Source of the DNA: Turnera subulata
Lineage: Eukaryota > Streptophyta > Magnoliopsida > Malpighiales > Passifloraceae
Reading direction: 5' to 3'
Assembly (NCBI GenBank): GCA_028386065.3
Contig: JAKUCV010001727.1
Coordinates: 1-64,000, forward strand
Length of the DNA: 64,000 nucleotides
Shown piece by piece: positions 11,873 to 23,771 of the stretch. The stretch's first letter is position 1. The number at the start of each line of letters is the position of its first letter. The notes beneath the pieces are model-generated. The model was not told the DNA's origin. It made no database searches and was given only the letters and a program-made list of their open reading frames with translations. Both the position numbers and the translations under genes were made by a program.

Positions 11873-13441
11873 ATGGATCCGGTTGGAGGGAATCAACAAG
11901 CTGGAGGTCACTTAGATGATGATCAGGTATCGGTGGATCAACCGCAGCAAGTTGCGGGAGGTCCAGAACAACTTCCGAATGTTCCTTTGGGAGACCCTGC
12001 GCAGATGTTAAACGTGGTAACTCAGATTCTGCGAAGGCAAGATGCCAGAGATGCTCGTATTGCAGCTATAGAAGCTCGAGAACAGGAAAACCAGGGACCA
12101 GTTGAGGATCCAGTGTATATGAAGCTGGAGAAGCTTGGGGCCGAGGTCTTCACCGGTGTCACTACACCACAGGATGCTGACCGATGGCTTAGACAAATGA
12201 ACAGGGTTATGCTGAAGCTGACATGCCGGGATGACAGGTGGGCCAGATATGCCGCTGCTATGTTCCGAGGAGATGCTGTTGATTGGTGGGAGTCTACCAC
12301 CAGGGACATGCCGACACCTATCACTATGCCGTGGACCCAGTTCATGGAGATGTTTCGAAGGAAGTTTGTTTCTGAGGCATACCAGGACCAGCTGAGACGG
12401 GAGTTTCTGGGACTACAACAGGGACCGGATCAGTCGGTCAATGATTATGAGGTCAAGTTCAACCGCTTGTCCATCTATGCCAGTGAGTTTGTAGCCACTC
12501 CGGAGGCCAGATGCAAACGTTTCTGGGATGGTCTTCGATCGGGTATCCAGACAGTTATGGGGTGCAAGGTCTATGAGACTTACCAGGATATGCTGACAGA
12601 TGCCCTGAGAGCCGAGATTATCTGGCTAGGCAATGAGAGAGAGCAGCAGGAGATCCGTAAGAGACATGCTGCATAGAGTTCTGAGGGACAGAACAAGAGG
12701 TTCCAGACACCAGCGAACCGGTCAGGATATGGACAGAGCCGGTTCATACCAGGGAGTCAGGGACGTGGATGGAACAACAACTACAACAACCGAGGTAGAT
12801 CTTGGGCTCAGTCTGGAGGGACTTCATCCTGAAGTGCTCGCCCGAGACCTCCTCTGTTTCAGGTGAGGTGCTATGAGTGTAACGAAGTTGGGCACTACCG
12901 TTACGATTGTCCCAAGTTGGGAAGATCTGGAGGTTCGACACCTGTTCAGACGGTGCAAGCTTCAGTTGCTAGTGTTCCTAGTGGTTCTGGAGTTGGCCGA
13001 GGCCGAAGACGTGGAGCTGTTCCTGCTAGGACCCAGCCAGCCATGAACCAGAGTACAGTAGTGCCGAGAGCATTTGTGATCACCGCTGAGGAGGATCCAG
13101 AGAATGCTGATGTTATAGCAGATACCTTTACAGTTTTTGGTAGTACTGCTTATACTTTGATAGACCCTGGTGCTACGCATTCGTTTATTGCGCAAAGCTT
13201 TGCAATACTACATAACTGTACGGGAGAGAGTTTAGCTTGTTCGATGAGGGTTAGGTTACCTGCGGGTATAGTAGTCAGATTAACCCATGTGTGCAGAGAC
13301 GTTTCGCTTTTATATGATAGCGAGGTTTTTCTTGCACGATTGATCGTGATGAATATGGGAGGTTTTGATATCATCTTGGGGATGGATTGGTTGTCCAAGT
13401 ACAGTGCTATGGTGAACTGTCGAACCAAGGAAGTGCTTTGA
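11873..13441 (+). pseudogene. gag: Tekay gag and protease region, with stops
   Basis: Opens at ATG 11873 and stays in one frame to 13441. TAG at 12674 and TGA at 12830 interrupt it. Residues about 115-215 resemble the retrotransposon gag (capsid) domain, with VDWWES and a following FRRKF. A CCHC zinc knuckle, CYECNEVGHYRYDC, lies at 12869-12910 after the second stop. The aspartic protease follows, with the active-site-like IDPGATHSF near 13160 and GMDWL near 13380. The frame then ends at TGA (13439-13441), where pol continues in another frame. Removing the stops conceptually would leave one gag-protease frame, which is normal for the lineage. Confidence 0.88.
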
Positions 13442-16400
13442 CTTCCGAGGGTGGACATAAGCTCTTGTTGACATGTATTGGGAGAGCTGCAGCTACATGT
13501 AGTATCTCTGCTCATCAGGATGTGGGGATGAAGCCGTTGGATCCAGATGCTTTGTTGACCCATGTCAAAGGTGAAGAAGTTCAGACTCCAGTTTTGGGAG
13601 ACATCATAGTTGTGAGGGAGTTTCCAGATGTGTTCCCAGAGGATCTGCCAGGATTGCCACCTGACAGGGAAGTCGAGTACACCATCGATTTGATGCCGAG
13701 AGTGACACCTATCTCGATGGCACCATATCGGATGGCACCGACAGAACTCCAGGAGTTGAAGAAGCAGTTGGATGAGTTACTCGAGAAGGGTTTCATCAAA
13801 CCCAGTACATCACCTTCGGGATCACCAGTCCTCTTTGTGAAGAAGAAAGATGGCAGTTTGCAGATGTGTGTGAACTACCGACAGCTGAACAAGGTGACAC
13901 TGAAGAATAAGTACCCGCTTCCCAAGATTGATGACCTCTTTGATCAGCTACAGGGAGCTACAGTATTTTCTAAGATTGATCTTCGATCTGGCTACCATCA
14001 GGTCAAGATTGCAGAGAAGGACATACCGAAGACGGCCTTCCGTACTCGGTATGGGCATTTTGAGTTCACAGTGGTTCCTTTCGGTTTGACCAATGCACCT
14101 GCAGTTTTCATGTGCTTGATGCACTTGGTCTTGAACGAGTTCTTGGATAAGTTTGTGGTAGTCTTCATCGATGACATCCTGATCTACTCCAAGAGCAGGG
14201 AAGAACATGAGGAGCATCTGAGGGTAGTACTACAGAGGCTGCGAGAGAAGGAGTTGTATGCTAAGTTCAGCAAGTGTGAGTTCTGGCTTGAGGAAGTTGC
14301 ATTCCTTGGACATGTTGTATCCGGGGATGGGATTAAGGTTGACCCTGCCAAAGTGAAAGCTATTCTAGAGTGGGAGCTGCCCAAAACGGTACCCGAAGTC
14401 AGGAGTTTTCTTGGCCTTGCAGGATATTACCGGAGATTCATCGAGGGTTTTTCCTTGATAGCCAGTCCCATGACCAAGTTATTGAGGAAAGATCAAACCT
14501 TTGTATGGAGTGATGCCTGCCAGAAGAGTTTTGATGAACTGAAGAAGAAGTTGACAACAGCACCAGTCTTGACAGTACCTAAGCCAGGAGTGGAGTACGT
14601 GTTGTTTTGTGATGCTTCAGGTCTTGGTTTGGGAGCAGTTTTGATGCAAGAAGGCCGGGTGATTGCCTATGCTTCGAGACAATTGAGACCGCATGAAAGG
14701 AACTACCCGTCACATGATCTGGAGATGGCCGCAGTGATCCTTGCTTTGAAGATTTGGCGACATTATCTTTTTGGAGAAAGATGCCGGATCTTCACAGATC
14801 ATAAGAGTCTCAAGTACATCATGACTCAGAAGGAGCTTAACCTACGACAACGACGTTGGGTTGAGTTGTTGAATGATTATGATTGTACTATTGAGTATCA
14901 CCCTGGAAAAGCTAATGTTGTAGCAGATGCTTTGAGCTAGAGACAGCCAGAAGATGCTTCCACGACTTACTCGATGTCCTCACTCATCGAGTTAAGGAAG
15001 ATGGGAGTTGATTTATCAGTTGATGGGACAGGAGTTTTGTTGACCCATATTGAAGTCAAGTCTAACTTGAGAGGCTGGATTGTGGAACTACAAGATGGAG
15101 ATCCTGACTTGATCAAGCTGAAGGAAGCAGTCCGCAGTGGAAAGGAAGATAAGTTTCGCATAGCTGAGGACAATGCATTGATGCTGGGGAAACGTTTATG
15201 TGTACCCAGTGTTGGTGACCTATGCAGTCAGATTCTGGAAGAGGGACATATGACGCCGTATGCTATGCCCCTTGGAAGCACCAAGATGTACCAGAATTTG
15301 AGGAGTCATTTCTGGTGGCCACGTATGAAGAAGGATGTAGCCGAGTATGTGGCTAAGTGTATCACTTGTCAGCAAGTGAAAGCCGAGCATCAGGCTCCAG
15401 CAGGGAAGATGAGATCTTTGTCAGTGCCAGAGTGGAAGTGGGAGATGATCACCATGGATTTTGTGGTTGGATTACCGTTGACCCGGAGACAGCATGATGC
15501 CATCTGGGTTATCGTTGATCGACTTACAAAATCAGCTCATTTTCTTCCCATCCGACAGACAGATACTTTGGATAAGTTGGCGAAGCAGTATGTTGCAGAG
15601 ATTGTGAGACTACATGGGATTCCTAAGTCCATAGTCTCAGACAGAGATCCGAGATTCACATCACGATTCTAGAAGAGTCTGCAAGCAGCTTTGGGGACGA
15701 AGCTGAGTTTTAGTACTGCATTCCATCCTCAGACCGACGGACAGTCAGAGAGGACTATTCAGACGCTGGAGGATATGTTAAGGGCTTGTGCTCTTAATTT
15801 TAGTGGGAGTTGGTATCAGTACTTGTCCTTAGCGGAGTTCGCCTACAACAACAGTTTTCATTCCAGCATCGACATGCCACCGTTTGAAGCTCTTTACGGA
15901 AGGAAATGTCGAAGTCCAGTATGTTGGGATGAAGAAGGTCTTCGTTTGATTGTGGGTCCAGATTTGGTTAAGCAGACAGTGGACAAGATTCGGGAAGTTA
16001 AGCAGAGTATGAGAGCAGCACAGGACCGACAGAAGAGTTATGCTGATAAGCATCGTCGGGAAATGGAGTACCAAGTGGGAGAGAAAGTTTTCCTCTGAGT
16101 TGCACCTTGGAAGGGTGTTATCAGATTTGGAAAAAGAGGGAAGCTGAGTCCCAGGTACATTGGACCGTATGAGATTGTGGAAAGGGTTGGACCCTTGGCA
16201 TACAGACTGTCTTTACTGGAGGAGTTGTCTCGGATACATGATGTGTTTCATGTTTCCATGTTGAGGAGGTACAGATCTGATCCGAGTCATGTGGGTACTA
16301 CAGCAGATGTTGAGGTCGTCGTGGATCTTACGTATACAGAATTGCCAGAGCAGATTCTTGCCCGAGAGGTCAGACAGTTGAGGAACCGAGTCATTCCCAT

Positions 16401-16503
16401 GGTGAAGGTTAAGTGGAGCAAGCACTCTGCGAACAAGTTTACATGGGAAGTTGAGGAGCACATGCGTTCACAGTATCCGCACCTGTTCACAGCACAGGAG
16501 TGA
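13387..16503 (+). pseudogene. pol: Tekay pol: RT, RNase H, integrase, chromodomain-like end
   Basis: This lies in a different frame from gag-protease; the shift is near 13435-13442. Reverse transcriptase runs to about 14370, with the catalytic FIDD box ([12 protein letters not shown]) near 14160. RNase H follows, with [13 protein letters not shown] and TDHKSL, ending at TAG 14938. Integrase runs from about 15200. Its zinc-binding part has HFWW and CITC, but the second His of the usual HPG motif reads PLG. The core has MDFVVGLP and a DRDPRF motif. TAG at 15670 falls where a Trp codon is usual, and TGA at 16096 falls where an Arg codon is usual. The last part (16177-16503) has the chromodomain-like VKVKWSKHSANKFTWEVEE. 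Confidence 0.9.
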
Positions 16504-16525
16504 ATTTCGGGGACGAAATTCTTTT

Positions 16526-16538
16526 AAGGTGGGTAGGC
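16526..16538 (+). other. Polypurine tract of the Tekay element
   Basis: AAGGTGGGTAGG lies immediately before the 3' LTR and follows GACGAAATTCTTTT, the usual place for priming plus-strand DNA synthesis in this lineage. Confidence 0.8.
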
Positions 16539-19296
16539 TGTAACAGCCCGGGTAATTTTTATGTTTTTACCGTCACCGTAAAATTTATTTTTTTACAGTT
16601 ATTTACCATTAAAAATAATCTTGAATAATTAATTAATGGTAATTTACGCTTCGGATTCCGAAACCGAGCACTGTCCCACGCTCGGGATTTTTCTGCGGAT
16701 TTTCCGGACCAAAGTTGGAATTTTTCGGGTCCAGGAATGTCGAGAAAGTCAGGATTAACCCCGAGTTATCGGGCCAGAAATTAAGTCGAGGGGGTATTAT
16801 TAATATTTTCTGGACCGGACGGGACACGACTGCATAAAGCAGCCGCCTTGCTCCTGTGTGCACGTGAAGACCTGTCTTCACTGTGATGCCCGTGAACATC
16901 TTCTTTTTCTTCTTTTCCTGCACCCTCTCATCATATTCACTCTGCCTACAATCACACCCTGCAATTTCCGTAACCTTCCCCTGCAATTTAACCGATTAAA
17001 GGAAAAAAAAAACAAACAAACACAACAACACATACCAGCGACGCCGTCGTTTTAACCACCATCACCATCTTTTCATTTTCTTCTTCTTCTCGCGAGCCGG
17101 CCGACCCGAGGACCTGCAGCGCGTCGGTCAACGTAACCAACGAACCTTCGCTTCTTCCTCGTCGTGCACGTCGTAGCTGGTATCGGAGGAAGCCGTCTCA
17201 TCGTCCTCGTCGTTTTCCTCTTTTCCTCCACGGGATGCCGCCGTTGCCGAGAGGAGATCCACGCCGTCGAGCCTCCTCGCGTCGCCAAGCCGCAGCCTCG
17301 CCTCCGCCGTCGCCTCACGTCGACGAGCTGTCGTTGCATCGCCGTCCGCCACCACCTGCCGAGACCAAGGTGAGCTATCCAAGGGTTGAAGACAACCCCG
17401 CTGCACCGGGAACCCACCTCACCAGCCGGGTCGTGACATCGGGTCGGGTTGACCCGAAAGTCTACCTGGGCCGAGTGAGGTGAGGAGCTTTGGTGTATGG
17501 GCTAAGTGTATGGGCTAGAGTTGTAGGCTTGAGGGTTTGGGTAATTGTGTGGGCTGCTGGGCTTGGATAGTGACTTGGATCTGGGCTGATGAGTCGTCTG
17601 GGCCTCCTATACGGGCCTGCACCTGGGTCCCTATTTTGGGCCTGGGTTGGGTCTAAATAGTAGGTTTGGGCTGGCACTGTTTGGCCCAGTCCAGTAAAAA
17701 AAAAAAGAAAAAAAGAGAAGAGAAGAAATATTCTGAAATAAAAAAAAATATAGTATAAATAGATATAATTTTAGAAATAAAAACAATTTGAATTTTGGGA
17801 AAAATATAAATGTGATAAACAATAATAGAGTAATTAAATTGAGGAGATAATCATGGAAAATAATAACAATAATAGTAATTAATAATTTTGGAAAGTACAT
17901 ACTTGTAGAAATAAATTGGAAAGGGTATTATCAAAGTAGATACGTACCGGGATAATAACCGGATATAGTTATGGTAAAATATTTCCGACCTATGTAATTA
18001 AATGGTGAATTATGACGATAATAGGAATAACCCGGGGAGTAAGCGAGACGAGTCCGTATTTAATTTCCGTAATACAGTAGTAGCATTGCATATCACTTAT
18101 GTGTGCATATTATTTGTTTGATATAGGAGTCGATAACGAGCAGATACCTGAGGAGCTGGACTTGGAGTCTGTTGGACAGTTCCAAACCTGATATCGGCTA
18201 AGGTGAGGATGGATAACCTTAGATATGTGCCTGTAGTACTGTGTTTGCTTTGTTGTTTGATTGAACTACTGAATTGATTATTGTCTGTTATTTGGTTGTT
18301 GTGCAATTTGATGATGCTATTGTCAGATTATGATTAAACTCGTGAAAGCTATGTCGAATTGTGTTGAACTGTTAAGCTGTGGTTAATTGATGCTATGAGT
18401 CAGATGTCGAGTTGTTTTGTGAAATAATCTGGAGTAATGGAAAAGTGGGATAATTGAGATAGAGTAAAGGAATTGGAATCGATCTTGAGATGATGATATA
18501 ATTGTCACTTGGAAAGTAGAGGTACGACTAGATGGTTAGAGACTAGTTCTGTGGTGTCATGGCCGGTGGGTTGGTTGATTGGGGTGTTGACCCCGGATTT
18601 GTGATATTGGGATGTTGATCCCGGATTTGTGATATTGGGATGTTGATTCCGGATTTGTGATATGGGAATGTTGATCCCGGATTGTGGTTGGGCCTGACAT
18701 CCAGATTTAGTTAATAACCAGGTACGACCCTAGCTTGTCCAGTGACGGGGCCCGAAAGATAAAATAGGTAATAAGAAAATAATTAAGCATTCTTTTGGTC
18801 TTGGTATGGTTGTTTATGGTAGTTTCCTTGTATTGTGATTATTTGTGTTTTCTGTTGAAATTGTTGTGCATACTTCGAAAGTATTACAGTTGAATATATA
18901 TCTCTGTTTATCCTTCATCGGTGAGCACTTCGGACTCACCCCTCGCCTGCGGGGTTTCATCCCGTAGGTTTGGTTGATCGTAGTTCAGGTACGATGTTCG
19001 TTGGTTGCTGCTTTCTTCTCCACCTGACTCCGGATCCATACACCGCTGCATCTGCATTCTAGTCTTCCGTTGCTTGTCTTTCTATTGTGTTATTGCTATT
19101 GTTGCTGTATTATATTTGTTGTTGATTAGATTGGTGTGTAATGGTTTGAATAATGGTCCCCGAGATCGGGTGACGAATATTGTATTTGAGGATTGCGTGT
19201 ATTGTATTTTATGTTGTATGTACTGTCTGCTACTGTAGTAAGAACAGTTCCGGCACGTGTTTACCCTGTACGGTAAATACGGGTCGGGGCGCTTCA
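16539..19296 (+). repeat. 3' LTR of the Tekay element
   Basis: 2758 bp, TGTAACAGCCCGGG to GGCGCTTCA. It is 56 bp shorter than the 5' LTR, which equals exactly two 28 bp minisatellite units. Here the array (18585-18687) has three full units and one partial unit. Confidence 0.93.
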
Positions 19297-19301
19297 TAAA
19301 T

Positions 19302-20844
19302 CATTTAAGTATATATATTGAATGTGCAGATTTATTTCCTAAATAATACACGATAAATTAGGAAAAAAAATATAAATCCTAGAAGGGGAAAGGGGAACCC
19401 ATAAGGTAAATTTGAGAAATAAATAAACCTTAAAATAGAAATAATAATCCCTCAAATATATTTTGTTACCATAAACAGGGGGTCTACAACTAACAGAGTC
19501 TCCATAATAAAATTTCCCGCCCATATTAGCATCTCAAAATATCAACATTCCAAAAATTACAACTTTTTGACATTGATGTAAATCTTCCTATCTTTTAGAA
19601 TGATTTGGAAGATTTATTGACAAAGCAATTTTCGTGATATTTTCATATTTACAATATTTGTTTTGCAAATTGATAAAAAAAAAAAAATAGGCGCTCCTGG
19701 GAAGATGAAGAGTCATATACTAATATTGGCTAAAAGACCTCTTTATAAGTTTTTGTTCAAGTTTGAATCCTAATTTATAGAAGCTTTAATTGTTAAGTCA
19801 AACATTAGCACTTAAAATAGGTCATTGTAACCACTAACAATACTACTATTTTTCCATAATGACTGCTTTTTGCATATTGTCATGGCGACAGTTTTTGGAA
19901 GACTCGATTTTAGGCCAACTGCGAGTGGGAGTACATGGGAGGCCAATCCCCACCCCCTCTTTCCATGAGGGAGTAGAGGGAAATGATGCATGACACCGAG
20001 GCAAACGTGGCAGCTGACGACAGCGTTAAGAAATCCAGAGATGTTGACGAGGTCATGAGAAGTCTTTTTTTTTGTTTAATAGCCTGCCTACTCTGAACAT
20101 GACTCAGGTGGAAAAAAGGGTTAGTGGCTGAAAGATTACCGCACGTCACACGGTGTCCGTTGTACCTTGGTGGCCTTTGAAAATCTAGAAGATTGAGTGC
20201 CTCCCACGCCCGGTCATACTCATAACCGCTCCCCCGCAGGGATTTCTCTAGGCGTCGCTGCACCCCGGTAGCCTTTGAAAATCTAGAAGACTGAGTGCCT
20301 CCCATGCCCGGTCGTACTCATAACCGCTACCCGCAGGGATTTCTCTAGGCGTCGAGCAGTTGACTAAGAACTAGTACGGACAAGAAGAATTCGACTGTTT
20401 AATTAATCCAAAGCATTGATGGTCCCTCTGGATGCTCATAAATATTAACTTCAACTAAGATAATATTACTCGATAAATAAATGAACTAATTAACTTTACC
20501 TATGTGACTTAATTGCTAAGAGATATAATTATACCACCATAACATAATTATACTTATGAGATATTGCAAGACTCTCACAAATCTCAATTACATTTTCAAC
20601 AATTTCATATTTTCATTTCATTCCAAATTCCTATTAGGATTAGTTCCAATGAAAAAATTGCTATTAAGACCCATAGATACATAAGACTGCAATAACAAAA
20701 TTCTTTATATGTTATTTTCCTTGCAATTACTCGTATTTATCTATTCAAAACTATCTCTAAACTGACATATAAAGAAGCTAACTTTTAGCTTATTGTGGTG
20801 TAAATATACAATATGAAAAATATATTAAAACCTACATAATTGTT
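19302..20844. other. Intergenic between Tekay and copia elements
   Basis: AT-rich flanks surround a GC-richer centre (about 19900-20360) holding a 98 bp tandem duplication. No complete gene was recognised. Confidence 0.5.
20160..20354 (-). repeat. 98 bp tandem duplication, possibly from a coding exon
   Basis: Two adjacent copies (20160-20257 and 20258-20354) share GCCTTTGAAAATCTAGAAGA and CAGGGATTTCTCTAGGCGTCG-like ends, with about ten differences and one 1 bp indel. On the minus strand the first copy, at the higher-GC end of an open frame (19910-20305), reads SGYEYDRAWEALNLLDFQRP. The codon-like conservation hints at a fragment of an unidentified gene; I cannot name it. Confidence 0.6.
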
Positions 20845-20849
20845 ACTAT

Positions 20850-21039
20850 TGTTATAAAACAATCTATGATTTATGCTGAAGATGAAGAAGATTAAAACGT
20901 TTATGGAGAGGAAGGAGTTAGAAAATAACCGGGAGCACTGCCCGTTCTTTACCCTTCTATTTTCTGGACAAGGTTCAGTTTAGTCCCTCAAAATGACATT
21001 CACATTATTTTGGTATCTCAAAATAATATATTTATAACA
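20850..21039 (-). repeat. 3' LTR of the copia element (190 bp)
   Basis: Identical to the other LTR except for three base differences and a missing 33 bp block that contains TCTATATATAG. It lies at the low-coordinate end and is the 3' LTR in the element's own orientation. Confidence 0.9.
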
Positions 21040-21053
21040 CTCCCCCTTGAATG
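21040..21053 (-). other. Polypurine tract of the copia element
   Basis: On the minus strand CATTCAAGGGGGAG directly abuts the TGTTATAA start of the 3' LTR. This fixes the element's orientation. Confidence 0.85.
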
Positions 21054-23590
21054 TCATTATGCATTGAGTAGAATACGCTTTAGGAAGAACCGCCTCATTA
21101 AAAACCTTACCAAGAAAAACCCAGTGGGATAAAAACTTGGTGAAGGGAAAAAGAGTGCAGTGCATATTCTACTCCCCCTCATTTTGGCCTCCGTTGACTT
21201 CTTTGATGTCGTTGCATGCCAATCATTCTTGTCAGCTTCTGGTGACATGTGTGTTGTCTGATCACTTTGATACATCATTATTTTAATTGGACAATGTAAG
21301 CAGCATTATCTTCATAATTTGTTGTTGAAGCATCTGTCTTGCCCACTTGCTTTTTGTAGTCCCAATGATACAACAATTTCATGTGTAATGTTGTGGTAGA
21401 TGTCCGGCTGTGCCATTTGTGGATCAAGTGGGGGATCTACATCTGCAAAAACCAACTTTTCTTTCTTCGGGCTTACAGGATTAACATGACACCACATCTT
21501 TTATACCCCGAAGATAAGAGCAGATTCATATCTTGACAATAAGCTTAAGTCAAAAGCTTCAGGCTTTATTTTCTTAGCAATATATATTGCATTTCAACAG
21601 GGTACTCCAGGACCAATCTAATAGCACGGTATTTGGAAGCTTCTTCGGGAGTTCCGATCATAAATAAGTTTATCCATACTCAAAATGATTATGTAAAGAT
21701 CAATTCAGTTCTATTTTGTAATTTCCCGGGAATTAGTTGCTTCAGGCAACTTGGATCCTTCAGGGATCTTCATGTATATATCATGACTTATGGATCCAGA
21801 ATAATAGGCTGTAATAGCATTCATTAGATGCATTTCTAATATATTGCCAAAGTTATCAAATAATTGCATCCACCACAAGGGAGTATATCTCCTCATAATT
21901 AATACCTGGTCGTTTGGGTAAAACTTTGTGCCACAAACCGTGCTTTATATCTTATTATTTATTTCTTTCCGCACAAATACCCTTTTATGACCAATTGAAT
22001 TTTTACACCTTCTAGTGTACGGACTACAAGTCCGGAAATTTCTCGCTTCATGCGGGTCTAAGACAGCCTTTAATTATATTTCTTATATTTTAGCCAATCT
22101 TTCTGCGCCTACATTCATCTACAGATGTAGGTTCATGATCCTCATTTTATTTAGCGCTATATAAAATAATAAAAATTGTATTCCGTCGACGGTTATTCCA
22201 CGTCGGTTCCATCTTATTTCTGACACTGTAATTGAGATCTCATCATGCTCATTTATTTCAGGTACCTGAGTTACTTCTAGAACTTTATCAATTTGTGTCA
22301 GAAAACCTCTTCTGGAGAATTTTCCTCTTCTTGAGGACTTTTAATTCAAACCTCTACTGGAAGCCTTATTTCCTTACTGGGGCCATCTTATCACTTTGCT
22401 CCTTTTTCTCTATCGAGAATTTCTTTTCTTTTGGAACCGATTATAATCTATAGATTCATTTGCATACATATATTGTTCTTCAGGAACATCAATCTAAACA
22501 GGAGCATTTGTAGCTGGTATATGGTCACACTTAATTTAAAAGTGCCTGGCAATTGCATATTAATTTTCCTGCAAATGAATCATCTTTTGAACTTCAGGTT
22601 CATACTAATTTATTCGAGGATAAAAAACTAGATATTGATAAATCATTTCAATAATCTCTTATCTCTTGATCCAACTGCTTATTCTCTCCCCCTGATGTTG
22701 GGTAAAACATCAATTAATAAGCAAATCTTACTATAAATAAATTTCCAATCTCCTCTCATAGGTTTCAATTACTTTTGTAATTTATGGAGATACATACCCA
22801 ACGTAGATTCCCAATCTTCTTTAAGGACCAATTTCACAATACTGTGGTGGAGCATTATATACTGAACAACCGATGGTCCGAAGATGGGAGATACTAAGTT
22901 TGTGACCATTAATCAATTAAATGGGGAGATCTTATCATGTTGGCTTGATGCACTCAAGTATTGCTGCATACAAAATAACATTTTCTCAAGCAATAATATT
23001 TCATCAATGGTCCTGCAATCAATTGTCAATGTGGCCCAGATCTCTTTGGGTTTATTTCCAATGATATACATTATCCATTTGAAGAAATATACCAGCATTA
23101 TCTAGACATATAGTCTAGTAACATAAGTAGGGGCATGTTACCCGCAAGTGGCTTAATCATAAGCAAGTACGCTCAATGCCAACTTGCGTTACACAATAGA
23201 CCATCTAGTCGATGCATCGTAAAAATTACCTAGATGGTTAACACTGCGGGTTTATCAGTCCGCGTTCATGTCCCTGAATCATTCTCAAACTTGCTGGTGA
23301 TACTAGGCCATTCTCATGTTAGGAAGGCCGTATAATAACTTTCGCAGCAAATAAACTCATGGAAATTCATTGATTGTAAAACTTTTGGTTTTTCTATCAA
23401 TTTCGTGCATCATAATTGATCCGGTGATAGCCCAACCGGTCATGCCAAATAATAGATCAATAAACCAAACTTCAAGTTGGTGCCAGCTTCGGGCTGCTAT
23501 ATTCACTAGCTTCTGGGTGATACCAGCTTCAGGCTGTCATGTACCAATTTTAGGCTTATTTCTGCCACTCATGTCGGGAATCAGCATTAT
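21054..23590 (-). pseudogene. Decayed copia pol remnants
   Basis: Minus-strand fragments resemble the integrase to reverse transcriptase linker of copia polyproteins, including GGENKQLDQEIRDY, EVQKMIHLQ and DHIPATNAPV. In-frame stops interrupt them, for example TGA where Trp is expected after RDY and TAG after NAPV, and frameshifts lie between them. No intact RT or RNase H frame is present. The nearby + strand ORFs are shadows. Confidence 0.65.
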
Positions 23591-23705
23591 TGAGCAAAAA
23601 TAGCTGTGGCGTTTTGTGAAAACCGAAAGATCTTCAGGATCTTATCGGAGACAAGTAAGGGGTCCACATTTGAAAGACAAATGTCTTTGCTATCTAAACT
23701 GAGAG

Positions 23706-23713
23706 TATAAATA
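23706..23713 (+). promoter_or_regulatory. TATA box upstream of the antisense ORF
   Basis: TATAAATA in the context GAGAGTATAAATAGGGG lies 58 bp before the ATG at 23772. It is a good match to plant core promoters. Activity is inferred only. Confidence 0.5.
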
Positions 23714-23771
23714 GGGGAAGAGATATGTGGTGAAAAACAAGAAGATTTAGGAAAAACTTACCGAAATAAAA

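Larger units (their letters stand above)
8932..19296 (+). mobile_element. Ty3/gypsy Tekay-type LTR retrotransposon, defective
   Basis: A 10.4 kb element bounded by TG...CA LTRs and a perfect 5 bp target-site duplication TAAAT (8927-8931 and 19297-19301). Its order is LTR, PBS, gag, protease, reverse transcriptase, RNase H, integrase, chromodomain-like end, PPT, LTR, which is the chromovirus order. The region before the 3' LTR (TTTCGGGGACGAAATTC, then a purine tract) and the long LTRs fit the Tekay/Del lineage. The LTRs differ at roughly 2 percent in the first 1.1 kb compared by eye, mostly transitions, so insertion was fairly recent. The coding region carries five in-frame stops and one frameshift, so this copy is not autonomous. 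Confidence 0.93.
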
